5,097 nt of DNA from an uncultured Selenomonadaceae bacterium (GTDB lineage: Bacteria; Bacillota; Negativicutes; Selenomonadales; Selenomonadaceae), in NCBI GenBank assembly GCA_905236595.1, contig CAJORE010000026.1, forward strand, positions 1-5,097, in the 5' to 3' direction. Position 1 is the stretch's first letter; the number at the start of each line of letters is the position of its first letter. This document shows positions 1-5,097 of the stretch, in pieces. A program made the position numbers and the translations under genes. The notes beneath the pieces are model-generated. The model was not told where the DNA came from. It worked only from the letters and a program-made list of their open reading frames with translations, and ran no database searches.

Positions 1-453
1 ACGCACCATAAGTGGCGCACCGCCGCCGCCGTAAAGCGACGATATTTTCGTCTGTCCCACCCAAGTATCGCGAGGGATGGTGATAAAACGCACCCGCCCG
101 GTATCATTTTCCAGACTTGCCAAAATTATTGTGTCCGCCGCCTGCAATCCCGAATTGTCACTGCCCACACCGTCGTCAAGACCCAGTATCAAAACATTGG
201 TATAGCCGTCAAACCGCGGATCAACCGCGCCGCGTTGCCGCTCCATTCGCTCGGTGTACCCGGCGTACATGGCTTGGTAATCGGCAAAAATATGACTGCC
301 CCATTGGAAAAGCGAATACCCGACGAATACGACGCCGACGAAAATCGCCCCCATTATTATGACTACAACCAACAAGCGAAAGAAACGAACCCGCCGTTTG
401 CGGCGCATTTTTTTGCGTTTGCGCTGTATGTTCGCCCGCGTCGTATTAGCCAT
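1..453 (-). CDS. LytR-CpsA-Psr (LCP) family envelope glycopolymer transferase, N-terminal part (cut by window edge)
   Basis: LCP proteins are membrane-anchored phosphotransferases that move undecaprenyl-pyrophosphate-linked glycopolymers onto the cell wall or envelope. The 151 visible residues start with a very basic cytoplasmic tail (residues 6-26, rich in R and K), followed by one transmembrane helix at about 24-49. The rest should lie outside the membrane. The start of the LCP domain is clear: NVLILGLDDG (86-95), ADTIILASL (106-114), then the hallmark FITIPRDTWV (123-132) and KISSLYGGGG (136-145), matching the family pattern of a D, a (S/A)DT, an IPRD and a K-I-x-x-x-Y-x-x-GG. D93, D107 and R128 are the likely pyrophosphate/metal-contact positions. 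LCP proteins are usually 300-450 residues, so more than half is missing. The ATG at 453 has GGAG seven bases upstream and lies 20 bp after the stop of the ROK regulator, so the two genes are almost certainly cotranscribed. The family is confident; the exact glycopolymer is unknown. Confidence 0.9.
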   Translation of the reverse strand, partial: MANTTRANIQRKRKKMRRKRRVRFFRLLVVVIIMGAIFVGVVFVGYSLFQWGSHIFADYQAMYAGYTERMERQRGAVDPRFDGYTNVLILGLDDGVGSDNSGLQAADTIILASLENDTGRVRFITIPRDTWVGQTKISSLYGGGGAPLMVR

Positions 454-473
454 GACGAATCTCCGCCGCTTGT

Positions 474-1481
474 TTATTCATCGTCGAGAGCCGCCAGATA
501 TTTGCCCGCCAATTTCACGATACCCGCCGCATAATCTTCGGCTATATCCTGACGCACGGCAAAATTCGGCAAATACTTTTCGGGGATTTCCCGCACGGCG
601 CGTTCCGTCACGGCTGCGGCGGTATCATCGGCAAAATCTTCGCCGTAGAGGATAATCCCGTGGGGATTTAGGACACGGGTCAGGGTGACTATCGTTCGCG
701 CCGCTTCCCGCACTATATCAAGCGGCTTATGATACGCCGTGCCGAAAAAGCGGCGGCCGATAGCGCCCGCAATGCCGTCGCGACCGCGAAAAATTTCGCC
801 GCCGATCATAATACTCGCCACGGGAGGCATAAGCAACGGCCAGTTGACGGTCACCACCACCCCTTCCGCGACGGGTTTGCCGAAAAAATGTTCCGCATTG
901 GCGGCGGCGGCCTCCGTCTCGCTGATTATTTTCACCTGCCGCTCAAGTTTGGCGGTGAGTTGCCGATCAAAGGGAATGTCGCGATAATCGACGGCGTCTT
1001 CCATGTTTGTCGCCGTCTTACCGTCAAACCCCAGAACCAGCATGGGGATTTGCGGATATTTTTGCGTGAACGGCAACAAAATTTCCGCCAAGGCGGCAGG
1101 CGTCAGTTCGTTCAGCATAAATTCGCCGCCGTCTTTCTTTTCGCCAAAAATATCATGCACAGCCACCGTAAGCTTCAGATTGCCCGCCCCCGCCGCGCTT
1201 TCTTCATCCGTCGGCAAAGCGACGGCCGTCGTGTACGCCGTAAGCGATAAACGTCTGTCGGCTCGGAAAACGTAAATGAGCGCCTTGCGCCCGCCGGTTG
1301 AAGGAGCCACCTCGGTTGCAACCGCTTCGCCGCTTTCCGTCAACACTTTCATGATGGCGTTGACGGTGACGACGCTAAGCCCCGAAGCTTTGGCAAGCTG
1401 GGGCTTTGTCGCTTGGCGCATCGATTTTAACAAATTCCGTAAAAGCGCGATATTACCGCTGCGCACATCTTTTTTATCCAC
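474..1481 (-). CDS. ROK-family transcriptional regulator (HTH plus degenerate sugar-kinase domain)
   Basis: Predicted DNA-binding regulator of the NagC/Mlc/XylR type (ROK family), 335 aa; the family normally has 350-400. Residues 8-55 form a MarR-like winged helix-turn-helix (TKPQLAKASGLSVVTVNAIMK, about 25-45), and the wing carries the typical STGGRKALIY (61-70). The remainder follows the ROK fold: ISETEAAAANAEHFFG (186-201) matches the E-N-D-A-N segment, and IMIGGEIFRGRDGIAGAIG (224-242) matches the GxxxxGxxxAGExGH segment. The catalytic Asp is replaced by Glu (E190), the AGExGH zinc histidine is absent (AGAIGRR) and there are no cysteines, so the usual zinc motif is missing and kinase activity is unlikely. 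The GTG start is chosen because GAGGG lies seven bases upstream and no better start precedes it. The gene has its own near-consensus promoter and a 12-bp palindrome near the transcript start, which suggests autoregulation. LCP follows 20 bp downstream. The effector is unknown; a sugar or sugar phosphate is likely from the family. Confidence 0.82.
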   Translation of the reverse strand: MDKKDVRSGNIALLRNLLKSMRQATKPQLAKASGLSVVTVNAIMKVLTESGEAVATEVAPSTGGRKALIYVFRADRRLSLTAYTTAVALPTDEESAAGAGNLKLTVAVHDIFGEKKDGGEFMLNELTPAALAEILLPFTQKYPQIPMLVLGFDGKTATNMEDAVDYRDIPFDRQLTAKLERQVKIISETEAAAANAEHFFGKPVAEGVVVTVNWPLLMPPVASIMIGGEIFRGRDGIAGAIGRRFFGTAYHKPLDIVREAARTIVTLTRVLNPHGIILYGEDFADDTAAAVTERAVREIPEKYLPNFAVRQDIAEDYAAGIVKLAGKYLAALDDE

Positions 1482-1505
1482 CCAAAATCCCTCTAATCTT
1501 GCGTT

Positions 1506-1517
1506 TCTTTATAAAGA
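1506..1517. promoter_or_regulatory. Perfect 12-bp palindrome at the ROK transcript start, candidate operator
   Basis: TCTTTATAAAGA is a perfect 12-bp palindrome starting two bases downstream of the -10 box, over the predicted +1. ROK repressors such as NagC and Mlc bind AT-rich inverted repeats and often repress their own genes, so this could be the autoregulatory operator. It is short and AT-rich, so a chance occurrence is possible. The role is inferred from position only. Confidence 0.35.
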
Positions 1518-1518
1518 C

Positions 1519-1547
1519 ATTTTAGCTTTCTTTGTTGTCATTGTCAA
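1519..1547 (-). promoter_or_regulatory. Sigma-70 type promoter for the ROK-LCP pair
   Basis: Read on the minus strand, a perfect -35 box TTGACA (1547-1542) is followed by a 17-bp spacer and a -10 box TAAAAT (1524-1519, 5/6 to consensus). Transcription should start near 1512, leaving a leader of about 30 nt that contains the GAGGG ribosome site before the GTG at 1481. It is the strongest promoter by sequence in the window. It lets the ROK and LCP genes be expressed independently of the upstream mutase-GT genes. Confidence 0.8.
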
Positions 1548-1574
1548 GCGATTGCCATAGAGGCTGTTTTTTTG

Positions 1575-1594
1575 TTCCGCAACCGAAAAACGCC
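1575..1594. repeat. Short intergenic repeat, copy 1 (after the GT gene)
   Basis: TTCCGCA followed by CCGAAAAACGCC, located 11 bp past the stop of the glycosyltransferase gene. The same two blocks recur in the same order and orientation in the other spacer of the minus-strand block (2965-2990), where an extra six bases separate them. It may be the remnant of a dispersed intergenic element. No stem followed by a T-run that would make a terminator is visible here. Confidence 0.4.
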
Positions 1595-1604
1595 GTACTC
1601 CCCG

Positions 1605-2885
1605 CTACCCGACAACCGTTCCGGTATAGGGTACAAGCCCGCGTCCGTCCTTTACCGAAACATTTGACAGGCCGCTGTTTTTTATCCATTCGCCGATAGT
1701 GGCAAATCCCTCGGAAAAAACTATGTGCAAATGCCCGGCTCTTACGCTTCGACGAACTTTGGTTTCGGCTACCTGCCTTACGCCGTCAATCGTTTCGTCA
1801 AGCACGATAAATTCATGCTCCGCCCGGGCGAACAATTTGCAAACCGAGGCACGGTACCGCGCCTCACCCATCAGAACGACGGGGGTTCTGCCCAAAAAAG
1901 GCATAATATCGCGCAAAGCCTGCGCTTCACGAAAGCGAACAAAGAAATTTTGGTGACGCACGTTCGGAAAATCAATGCTCATCGGGTCGCGCACCGCTCG
2001 ATATTGTTCTTGCAACAGGGCATACATGGCAAACGTTACGGATTTGTACAAATATGTGCGGTAACTATCCTCCATCTCGTCTTGGAATTTCTCAAGCCAG
2101 CAAAGCCGATCGGAACACATCATCATGGCGCAACAAAAGGTTACGGTCAACTTCTTTTCGTCCTCGACGCTCGTCGTTATGGAACCTTCACGCCGTCGGT
2201 ACAAATGAAAGGATTGCGGGATGCACCGCATTTTTTTGGCCGCAATCATCATTTGAAAAAAGAATGTCTCGTCATCCATTTGCCGCATATATTCCTTGAA
2301 GGTTATGTCATATTTTGTCAAAAGATCCCGTCGCCAAAATTGCAAAAACACCGACGGCGAATAATCGCCGTTTACCAAAATCTTGGTATATAATTCATAA
2401 CCGGGCATTATCCCCGCATAAGTATGCTTTTTTGCATAATATGAGGCACCCCCCCATTTTTCGCGAAGCGCCTCCGTCTCAAATACAGCATCGCCGTTAA
2501 ACAAAACGCCGTCCAATCCGTCTTTTTCCATAATATCGACAAGAGCGGTGAATGCACCGGGTTTTAGCATATCATCGGCGTCGATAAAATAAACGTATTT
2601 GCCGTGCGCCCGTTCAAGGCAACGGTTACGCGCATACGGGCAACCGTGATTTTCCTTGCCCAAAACGGGGATTACACGTTCGTCCCGGGCGGCATACTCC
2701 GTCAGAATTTGCGGCGACGCATCCTTGGAGCAATCGTCGGCGCATATCACTTCGATATTTTGATAATCCTGCGTAAGTATGCTGTCCAAGCACTCCCTCA
2801 GATAGTCGGCGACGTTATAAACGGGTATCACCACGGAGATTAACGGGTCGGCGGAATGTGCAGAATCAGTCGAAATTTTGTTCAT
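1605..2885 (-). CDS. Family 2 glycosyltransferase with an extra C-terminal domain
   Basis: Predicted cytoplasmic inverting glycosyltransferase of the GT-A fold that moves a sugar from a nucleotide sugar onto a growing glycan; 426 aa. The N-terminal domain (about 15-240) carries ISVVIPVYN (16-24), the UDP-binding region ICADDCSKD (47-55), the metal-binding DxD in FIDADD (100-105), the likely catalytic acidic group MDDE (203-206) and YRRREGSIT (229-237). No membrane helix is visible. Residues 245-330 look mainly helical. Residues 334-415 look like a small alternating strand/helix domain (TPVVLMGEARYRASVCKLF, then HLHIVFSEGFATIG) of unknown role. The frame stays open upstream to 2996, but ATG 2885 is preferred: GAGGTG lies seven bases before it and homology begins only after it. 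It lies downstream of the phosphohexomutase in the same orientation, with no promoter or terminator seen in the spacer, so cotranscription is likely. The acceptor and donor sugars cannot be told from the sequence. Confidence 0.9.
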   Translation of the reverse strand: MNKISTDSAHSADPLISVVIPVYNVADYLRECLDSILTQDYQNIEVICADDCSKDASPQILTEYAARDERVIPVLGKENHGCPYARNRCLERAHGKYVYFIDADDMLKPGAFTALVDIMEKDGLDGVLFNGDAVFETEALREKWGGASYYAKKHTYAGIMPGYELYTKILVNGDYSPSVFLQFWRRDLLTKYDITFKEYMRQMDDETFFFQMMIAAKKMRCIPQSFHLYRRREGSITTSVEDEKKLTVTFCCAMMMCSDRLCWLEKFQDEMEDSYRTYLYKSVTFAMYALLQEQYRAVRDPMSIDFPNVRHQNFFVRFREAQALRDIMPFLGRTPVVLMGEARYRASVCKLFARAEHEFIVLDETIDGVRQVAETKVRRSVRAGHLHIVFSEGFATIGEWIKNSGLSNVSVKDGRGLVPYTGTVVG

Positions 2886-2964
2886 TTGGTTACACCTCGT
2901 AATAATCGCCGAAGATACGAAAGACGGCTCGGGAATAAGCGCGAATAACCTCCCGGTTGTCTCT

Positions 2965-2990
2965 TTCCGCACCAAAGGCCGAAAAACGCC
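2965..2990. repeat. Short intergenic repeat, copy 2 (between mutase and GT genes)
   Basis: This holds TTCCGCA (2965-2971) and CCGAAAAACGCC (2979-2990), the two blocks also found at 1575-1594, here separated by seven bases rather than one. In this copy AAGGC (2975-2979) can pair with GCCTT (2988-2992) around the A-rich loop, giving a small hairpin that copy 1 cannot form. It sits next to the larger hairpin at 3020-3054 within the same spacer. Confidence 0.4.
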
Positions 2991-3019
2991 TTGCAAAAAA
3001 TTCCTCGCTGTTCCCGTAT

Positions 3020-3054
3020 GGTCGTTTGCCGCGCCTTAAGCGCGGCAAACGACC
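3020..3054. repeat. Long perfect hairpin in the mutase-GT spacer
   Basis: A 15-bp perfect inverted repeat: the left arm GGTCGTTTGCCGCGC (3020-3034) pairs with the right arm (3040-3054) around a 5-nt loop, CTTAA on the plus strand. The stem is GC-rich and would be very stable in RNA. It is not a classical terminator. On the minus strand, the direction of local transcription, the nearest T-run comes about 18 bases after the stem (3000-2995), and on the plus strand the stem is followed by an A-run. Possible roles are an RNA-processing or stabilising element between the two genes, partial attenuation, or a REP-like extragenic palindrome. A 9-bp direct repeat CAAAAAATT flanks it at 2994-3002 and 3058-3066. 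Confidence 0.8.
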
Positions 3055-3107
3055 CGCCAAAAAATTGTTCAAATTCGCTTGCAATTTCCAGCGTCCCGGC
3101 CAAGCTT

Positions 3108-4616
3108 TCAGCCAAACACGCTCATATCCAAGGCGTCAAATCCGCCCAACAATTCCTTCACGACGGCGGCAATTTTTGCCGTACCGCCTTTGTCGCGGCT
3201 TTCGACATTCAACGGCATATTGGGATCGTGAAGCGACAGCCGCAAAAGCGCCCAACCCTCGCCCGGGAACACCAAGCGTACACCTTCAAAGGACGGCGCG
3301 GCAATTTTGATGCCCCTTTCTTCGGCGCGCCGTTGAAATTCGCGCAAAACATCCTGCCCGTAACTTCTAAAGTCCTCGACATCTCTTATCTTCAGTCGAT
3401 ACTCTTTCGCCTCGGCGGGCTGACCCAATTTTGCGATTAAATCGTCGAGTTTCTTGCCTTCGCGGAAAGCTTTCGCCGCCGCAACAAGGAGCTTCAGCGC
3501 CAAATACGCCCCGTCATCCAAATAATAATTTTCGCTCAAGGCTCCGTGTCCCGACGTTTCAATGGCTAACGGCGACACGGTTCCCCCTTTGTTAAGCTCG
3601 ATGCACTTGTTGATAACATTCTTGTAGCCGCGCATATAGCGAAGGTGCGTCAATTTCAGTTCGTCCGTCAAAAACGTCGCCAATTCGTCGCTGGTAACGG
3701 AATCGGTGATAATTGTGCTGCCGGGGTACTTGGGCGCCAAAATAGCCGCCATAAGCGCGATAAGGGAATTACGGCTGATTTCTTCGCCGGAGGAAAGAAC
3801 CGCGCTCATACGATCCACATCCGTATCGAAGATAAGCCCCAAATCCGCATTGTTATCGAGAACGGCTTTTTTTATCGCCGCCATCGCCTGTTTGTTTTCG
3901 GGGTTGGGGATATGGTTGGGGAAATTGCCGTCCGGCTCCAAAAAGACGCTTCCCGAAGTGTCCGCCCCCAACGGTGCCAAAATCTTTTCGGCAAAAAATC
4001 CGCCGGCGCCGTTACCGGCATCGACCACGATATGCATACCGGACAAGGGCTTGTCGCCTGCGTTGAGTTCCGTGCGGATTTTATCCGCCAAATGCCCGGT
4101 GTAGCAACCGATAAGGTCAAATTGCTCGACTTTCGTCAAATCCCCCTTCATTTCCGGCAGACGCACGGCATTATGCAAAATCGTATCAATATCCTCATGT
4201 TCCGCGCCGCCGTCTTTGGTGAAAAACTTCAGACCGTTACGGTTGTAAGGAAGATGGCTGGCGGTTATCATCACCGCGCCATCGGTATTTGTTTCGTCAT
4301 ACACGGTGGACATAAACATGGCGGGAGTGGACGCCATGCCGCAGTCAACAGCGCGGACATTGGCCGCCGTGAACGCATTAAGCACGGCGTTTTTGAGCGA
4401 CTTGGCCGAAATGCGCGAATCATGCCCCACGGCGATTTTAAGGTCGCTTTTTTTCTTGCCCGTTTTGCCGACCAAAAATTCGACAAATCCGGCGGCAATG
4501 CGATTGGCCGCTTCTTCGGTAAGATTAACCGGTTCATCGGCAACGCCTGCCGTGGCAATACCGCGCACATCGCTGCCGTTGGCAAGTTTTAGGATTGTTT
4601 TCCCCGATACGGTCAT
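3108..4616 (-). CDS. Phosphohexomutase (phosphoglucomutase/phosphomannomutase superfamily)
   Basis: Alpha-D-phosphohexomutase that interconverts hexose 6-phosphate and 1-phosphate through a phosphoserine, supplying precursors for nucleotide sugars; cytoplasmic, 502 aa, a full-length member. All four family domains are visible: the N-terminal GSDVRG (14-19); the active-site loop TASHLPYNRNGLK (118-130) with S120 as phospho-acceptor; the Mg-binding DTDVDR (264-269; D264, D266, D268); the sugar-binding loop ETSGHG (353-358); and the C-terminal phosphate-binding loop RLSLHDP (459-465). The active-site and phosphate loops differ from the common SHNPxxxNG and RxSGTEP forms and suggest a distinct subfamily, which I recall as also including plastid proteins. 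Whether glucose, mannose or another sugar is preferred cannot be read from the sequence. The ATG at 4616 is preceded by GAGGT eight bases upstream and by an extended -10 promoter. The GT2 gene follows, so it probably feeds glycan synthesis; a general role in central sugar metabolism is also possible. Confidence 0.93.
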   Translation of the reverse strand: MTVSGKTILKLANGSDVRGIATAGVADEPVNLTEEAANRIAAGFVEFLVGKTGKKKSDLKIAVGHDSRISAKSLKNAVLNAFTAANVRAVDCGMASTPAMFMSTVYDETNTDGAVMITASHLPYNRNGLKFFTKDGGAEHEDIDTILHNAVRLPEMKGDLTKVEQFDLIGCYTGHLADKIRTELNAGDKPLSGMHIVVDAGNGAGGFFAEKILAPLGADTSGSVFLEPDGNFPNHIPNPENKQAMAAIKKAVLDNNADLGLIFDTDVDRMSAVLSSGEEISRNSLIALMAAILAPKYPGSTIITDSVTSDELATFLTDELKLTHLRYMRGYKNVINKCIELNKGGTVSPLAIETSGHGALSENYYLDDGAYLALKLLVAAAKAFREGKKLDDLIAKLGQPAEAKEYRLKIRDVEDFRSYGQDVLREFQRRAEERGIKIAAPSFEGVRLVFPGEGWALLRLSLHDPNMPLNVESRDKGGTAKIAAVVKELLGGFDALDMSVFG

Positions 4617-4647
4617 GGTTGGTTACCTCGCTTTTGATTTTTTTCTC

Positions 4648-4676
4648 ATTTTAACAAAATTATGCGTAAAAAAACA
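4648..4676 (-). promoter_or_regulatory. Extended -10 promoter for the mutase-GT operon
   Basis: On the minus strand TGTTAAAAT (4656-4648) is an extended -10 element: TG, one base, then TAAAAT. At 17 bp spacing the -35 position reads TGTTTT (4676-4671), a weak match, which fits the reliance on the TG extension. Transcription would begin near 4641, giving a leader of about 25 nt ahead of the ATG at 4616. The surrounding DNA is strongly A/T-tracted. Confidence 0.6.
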
Positions 4677-4731
4677 GGGGTAAATTTTTGATTTTGCGTT
4701 TTGCCAATGCCGCGCTAAACCGCGTTTTACA

Positions 4732-4761
4732 TTGACAAAGCCGCCGTCAAGAAGGTATTAT
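4732..4761 (+). promoter_or_regulatory. Sigma-70 type promoter for the NAD(P) oxidoreductase gene
   Basis: A perfect -35 box TTGACA (4732-4737), an 18-bp spacer and a -10 box TATTAT (4756-4761, 5/6). The start would be near 4768, about 34 nt before the ATG. The -35 box forms half of an inverted repeat (TTGAC at 4732-4736, GTCAA at 4746-4750), and upstream there are two CCGCG blocks 10 bp apart (4710-4714 and 4720-4724). Both could be regulator sites. The promoter is divergent from that of the mutase, within a 185-bp intergenic region. Confidence 0.7.
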
Positions 4762-4801
4762 TAACCCGTAAAAGAAAATACACGGTAAGGAGACAGCAAC
4801 C

Positions 4802-5097
4802 ATGCTTCATATCGGCGAAAAACTGAAACAACGTGATGCGGCGGGCAAAACAATCGGCGTCGGCATTGTGGGCGCGGGACAAATGGGCAAAGGAATGGCC
4901 GCGCAAATTAACTTGGTGCACGGCATGACGCCCGTTATCGTTGCCGACCACACCCTTGACAAAGCCGTTGCCGCATATCATTACGCCGGTGTAAACGACG
5001 AGGCAATCGCCCGCGCCAAAACCCGCGACGAAGCCAACCGCTTTGCCGAACAAGGGAAATTCGTGGCGACGGACAACCCGGATTTAGTGAGCGAGAT
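4802..5097 (+). CDS. Homoserine-dehydrogenase-like NAD(P) oxidoreductase (SAF-domain type), N-terminal part
   Basis: Partial gene: 98 full codons are visible before the right edge, with no stop. The protein begins MLHIGEKLKQRDAAGK and then enters a Rossmann fold: IGVGIVGAGQMGKGMA (18-33) gives the dinucleotide-binding GxGxxG at 24-29, and VIVADHTLDKA (45-55) gives the second strand with D49 at its end, which favours NAD over NADP. The layout, a short leader of about 17 residues ending near the Rossmann domain followed by an A-x-x-AG-V segment (57-64), resembles the COG4091 proteins called predicted homoserine dehydrogenase-like, about 430 aa with a C-terminal SAF domain. The true reaction is often different from homoserine oxidation and cannot be assigned here. 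The ATG at 4802 has AAGGAG nine bases upstream and a good promoter. It is divergent from the sugar genes, so a functional link to them is not implied. Confidence 0.75.
   Translation, partial: MLHIGEKLKQRDAAGKTIGVGIVGAGQMGKGMAAQINLVHGMTPVIVADHTLDKAVAAYHYAGVNDEAIARAKTRDEANRFAEQGKFVATDNPDLVSE

Noticed and set aside
1555..1573. Possible terminator near GCC-ATAGA-GGC followed by T-run (plus-strand reading)
   Set aside because: The stem is only about 3 bp, and no plus-strand gene ends here, so it is not a credible intrinsic terminator.
1725..2393. Plus-strand open frame (222 codons) opposite the GT2 gene
   Set aside because: It lies wholly within the glycosyltransferase coding region on the other strand, has no recognisable domain, and is best read as a shadow frame.
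2886..2996. Longer form of the GT2 gene, starting at 2996
   Set aside because: The 37 extra residues have no family similarity and run through the repeat-like spacer, while ATG 2885 has a strong GAGGTG site at ideal distance.
3020..3054. Hairpin as an intrinsic terminator for the mutase gene
   Set aside because: No T-run directly follows the stem on the minus strand; the T6 tract is about 18 bases downstream, too far for a classical terminator.
3645..4592. Long plus-strand open frame (315 codons) opposite the mutase gene
   Set aside because: It is antisense to a gene with all catalytic motifs intact, its product is rich in His, Arg and Gly with no recognisable domain, and its length follows from the codon bias of the opposite strand.
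4727..5053. Minus-strand open frame opposite the oxidoreductase start
   Set aside because: The plus strand encodes a clear Rossmann-fold start with promoter and ribosome site; the antisense frame has no such support.

Overview
The window looks like chromosomal DNA from a bacterium of moderate GC content, with consensus-like sigma-70 promoters and strong GAGG-type Shine-Dalgarno sites. A LytR-CpsA-Psr (LCP) protein together with a ROK-type repressor suggests a Bacillota lineage. The GT2 protein with an extra C-terminal domain would fit Negativicutes, but this placement is an inference of low confidence. There are no RNA genes, CRISPR arrays, insertion sequences or phage genes. No stretch longer than about 220 bases lacks a gene.

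Layout: four genes lie on the minus strand, transcribed from right to left. First is a phosphohexomutase (PGM/PMM superfamily, 4616-3108), preceded by an extended -10 promoter. Next is a family 2 glycosyltransferase (2885-1605), reached across a 222-bp spacer that carries a 15-bp perfect hairpin and a repeat-like segment. After a 122-bp gap holding a near-consensus promoter comes a ROK-family repressor-like regulator (GTG start, 1481-474). Twenty bases further on is an LCP-family membrane protein (453-1, cut by the window edge). On the plus strand, divergent from the mutase, an SAF/homoserine-dehydrogenase-like NAD(P) oxidoreductase begins at 4802 and runs off the right edge. It has its own promoter.

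How the genes fit together (inference): the phosphohexomutase would supply hexose-1-phosphate for nucleotide sugars, the GT2 enzyme would transfer sugars onto a glycan, and LCP proteins attach undecaprenyl-linked glycopolymers to the cell wall or envelope. The minus-strand block therefore looks like a small envelope-polysaccharide locus, with a ROK regulator that may sense a sugar or sugar phosphate. The oxidoreductase is probably a separate metabolic unit. I found no clear sign of an undescribed system. The points most worth a second look are the mutase-GT spacer (hairpin, direct repeats, sequence shared with the spacer after the GT gene), the variant active-site loops of the mutase, the extra C-terminal domain of the GT, and a palindrome over the predicted start of the ROK transcript.
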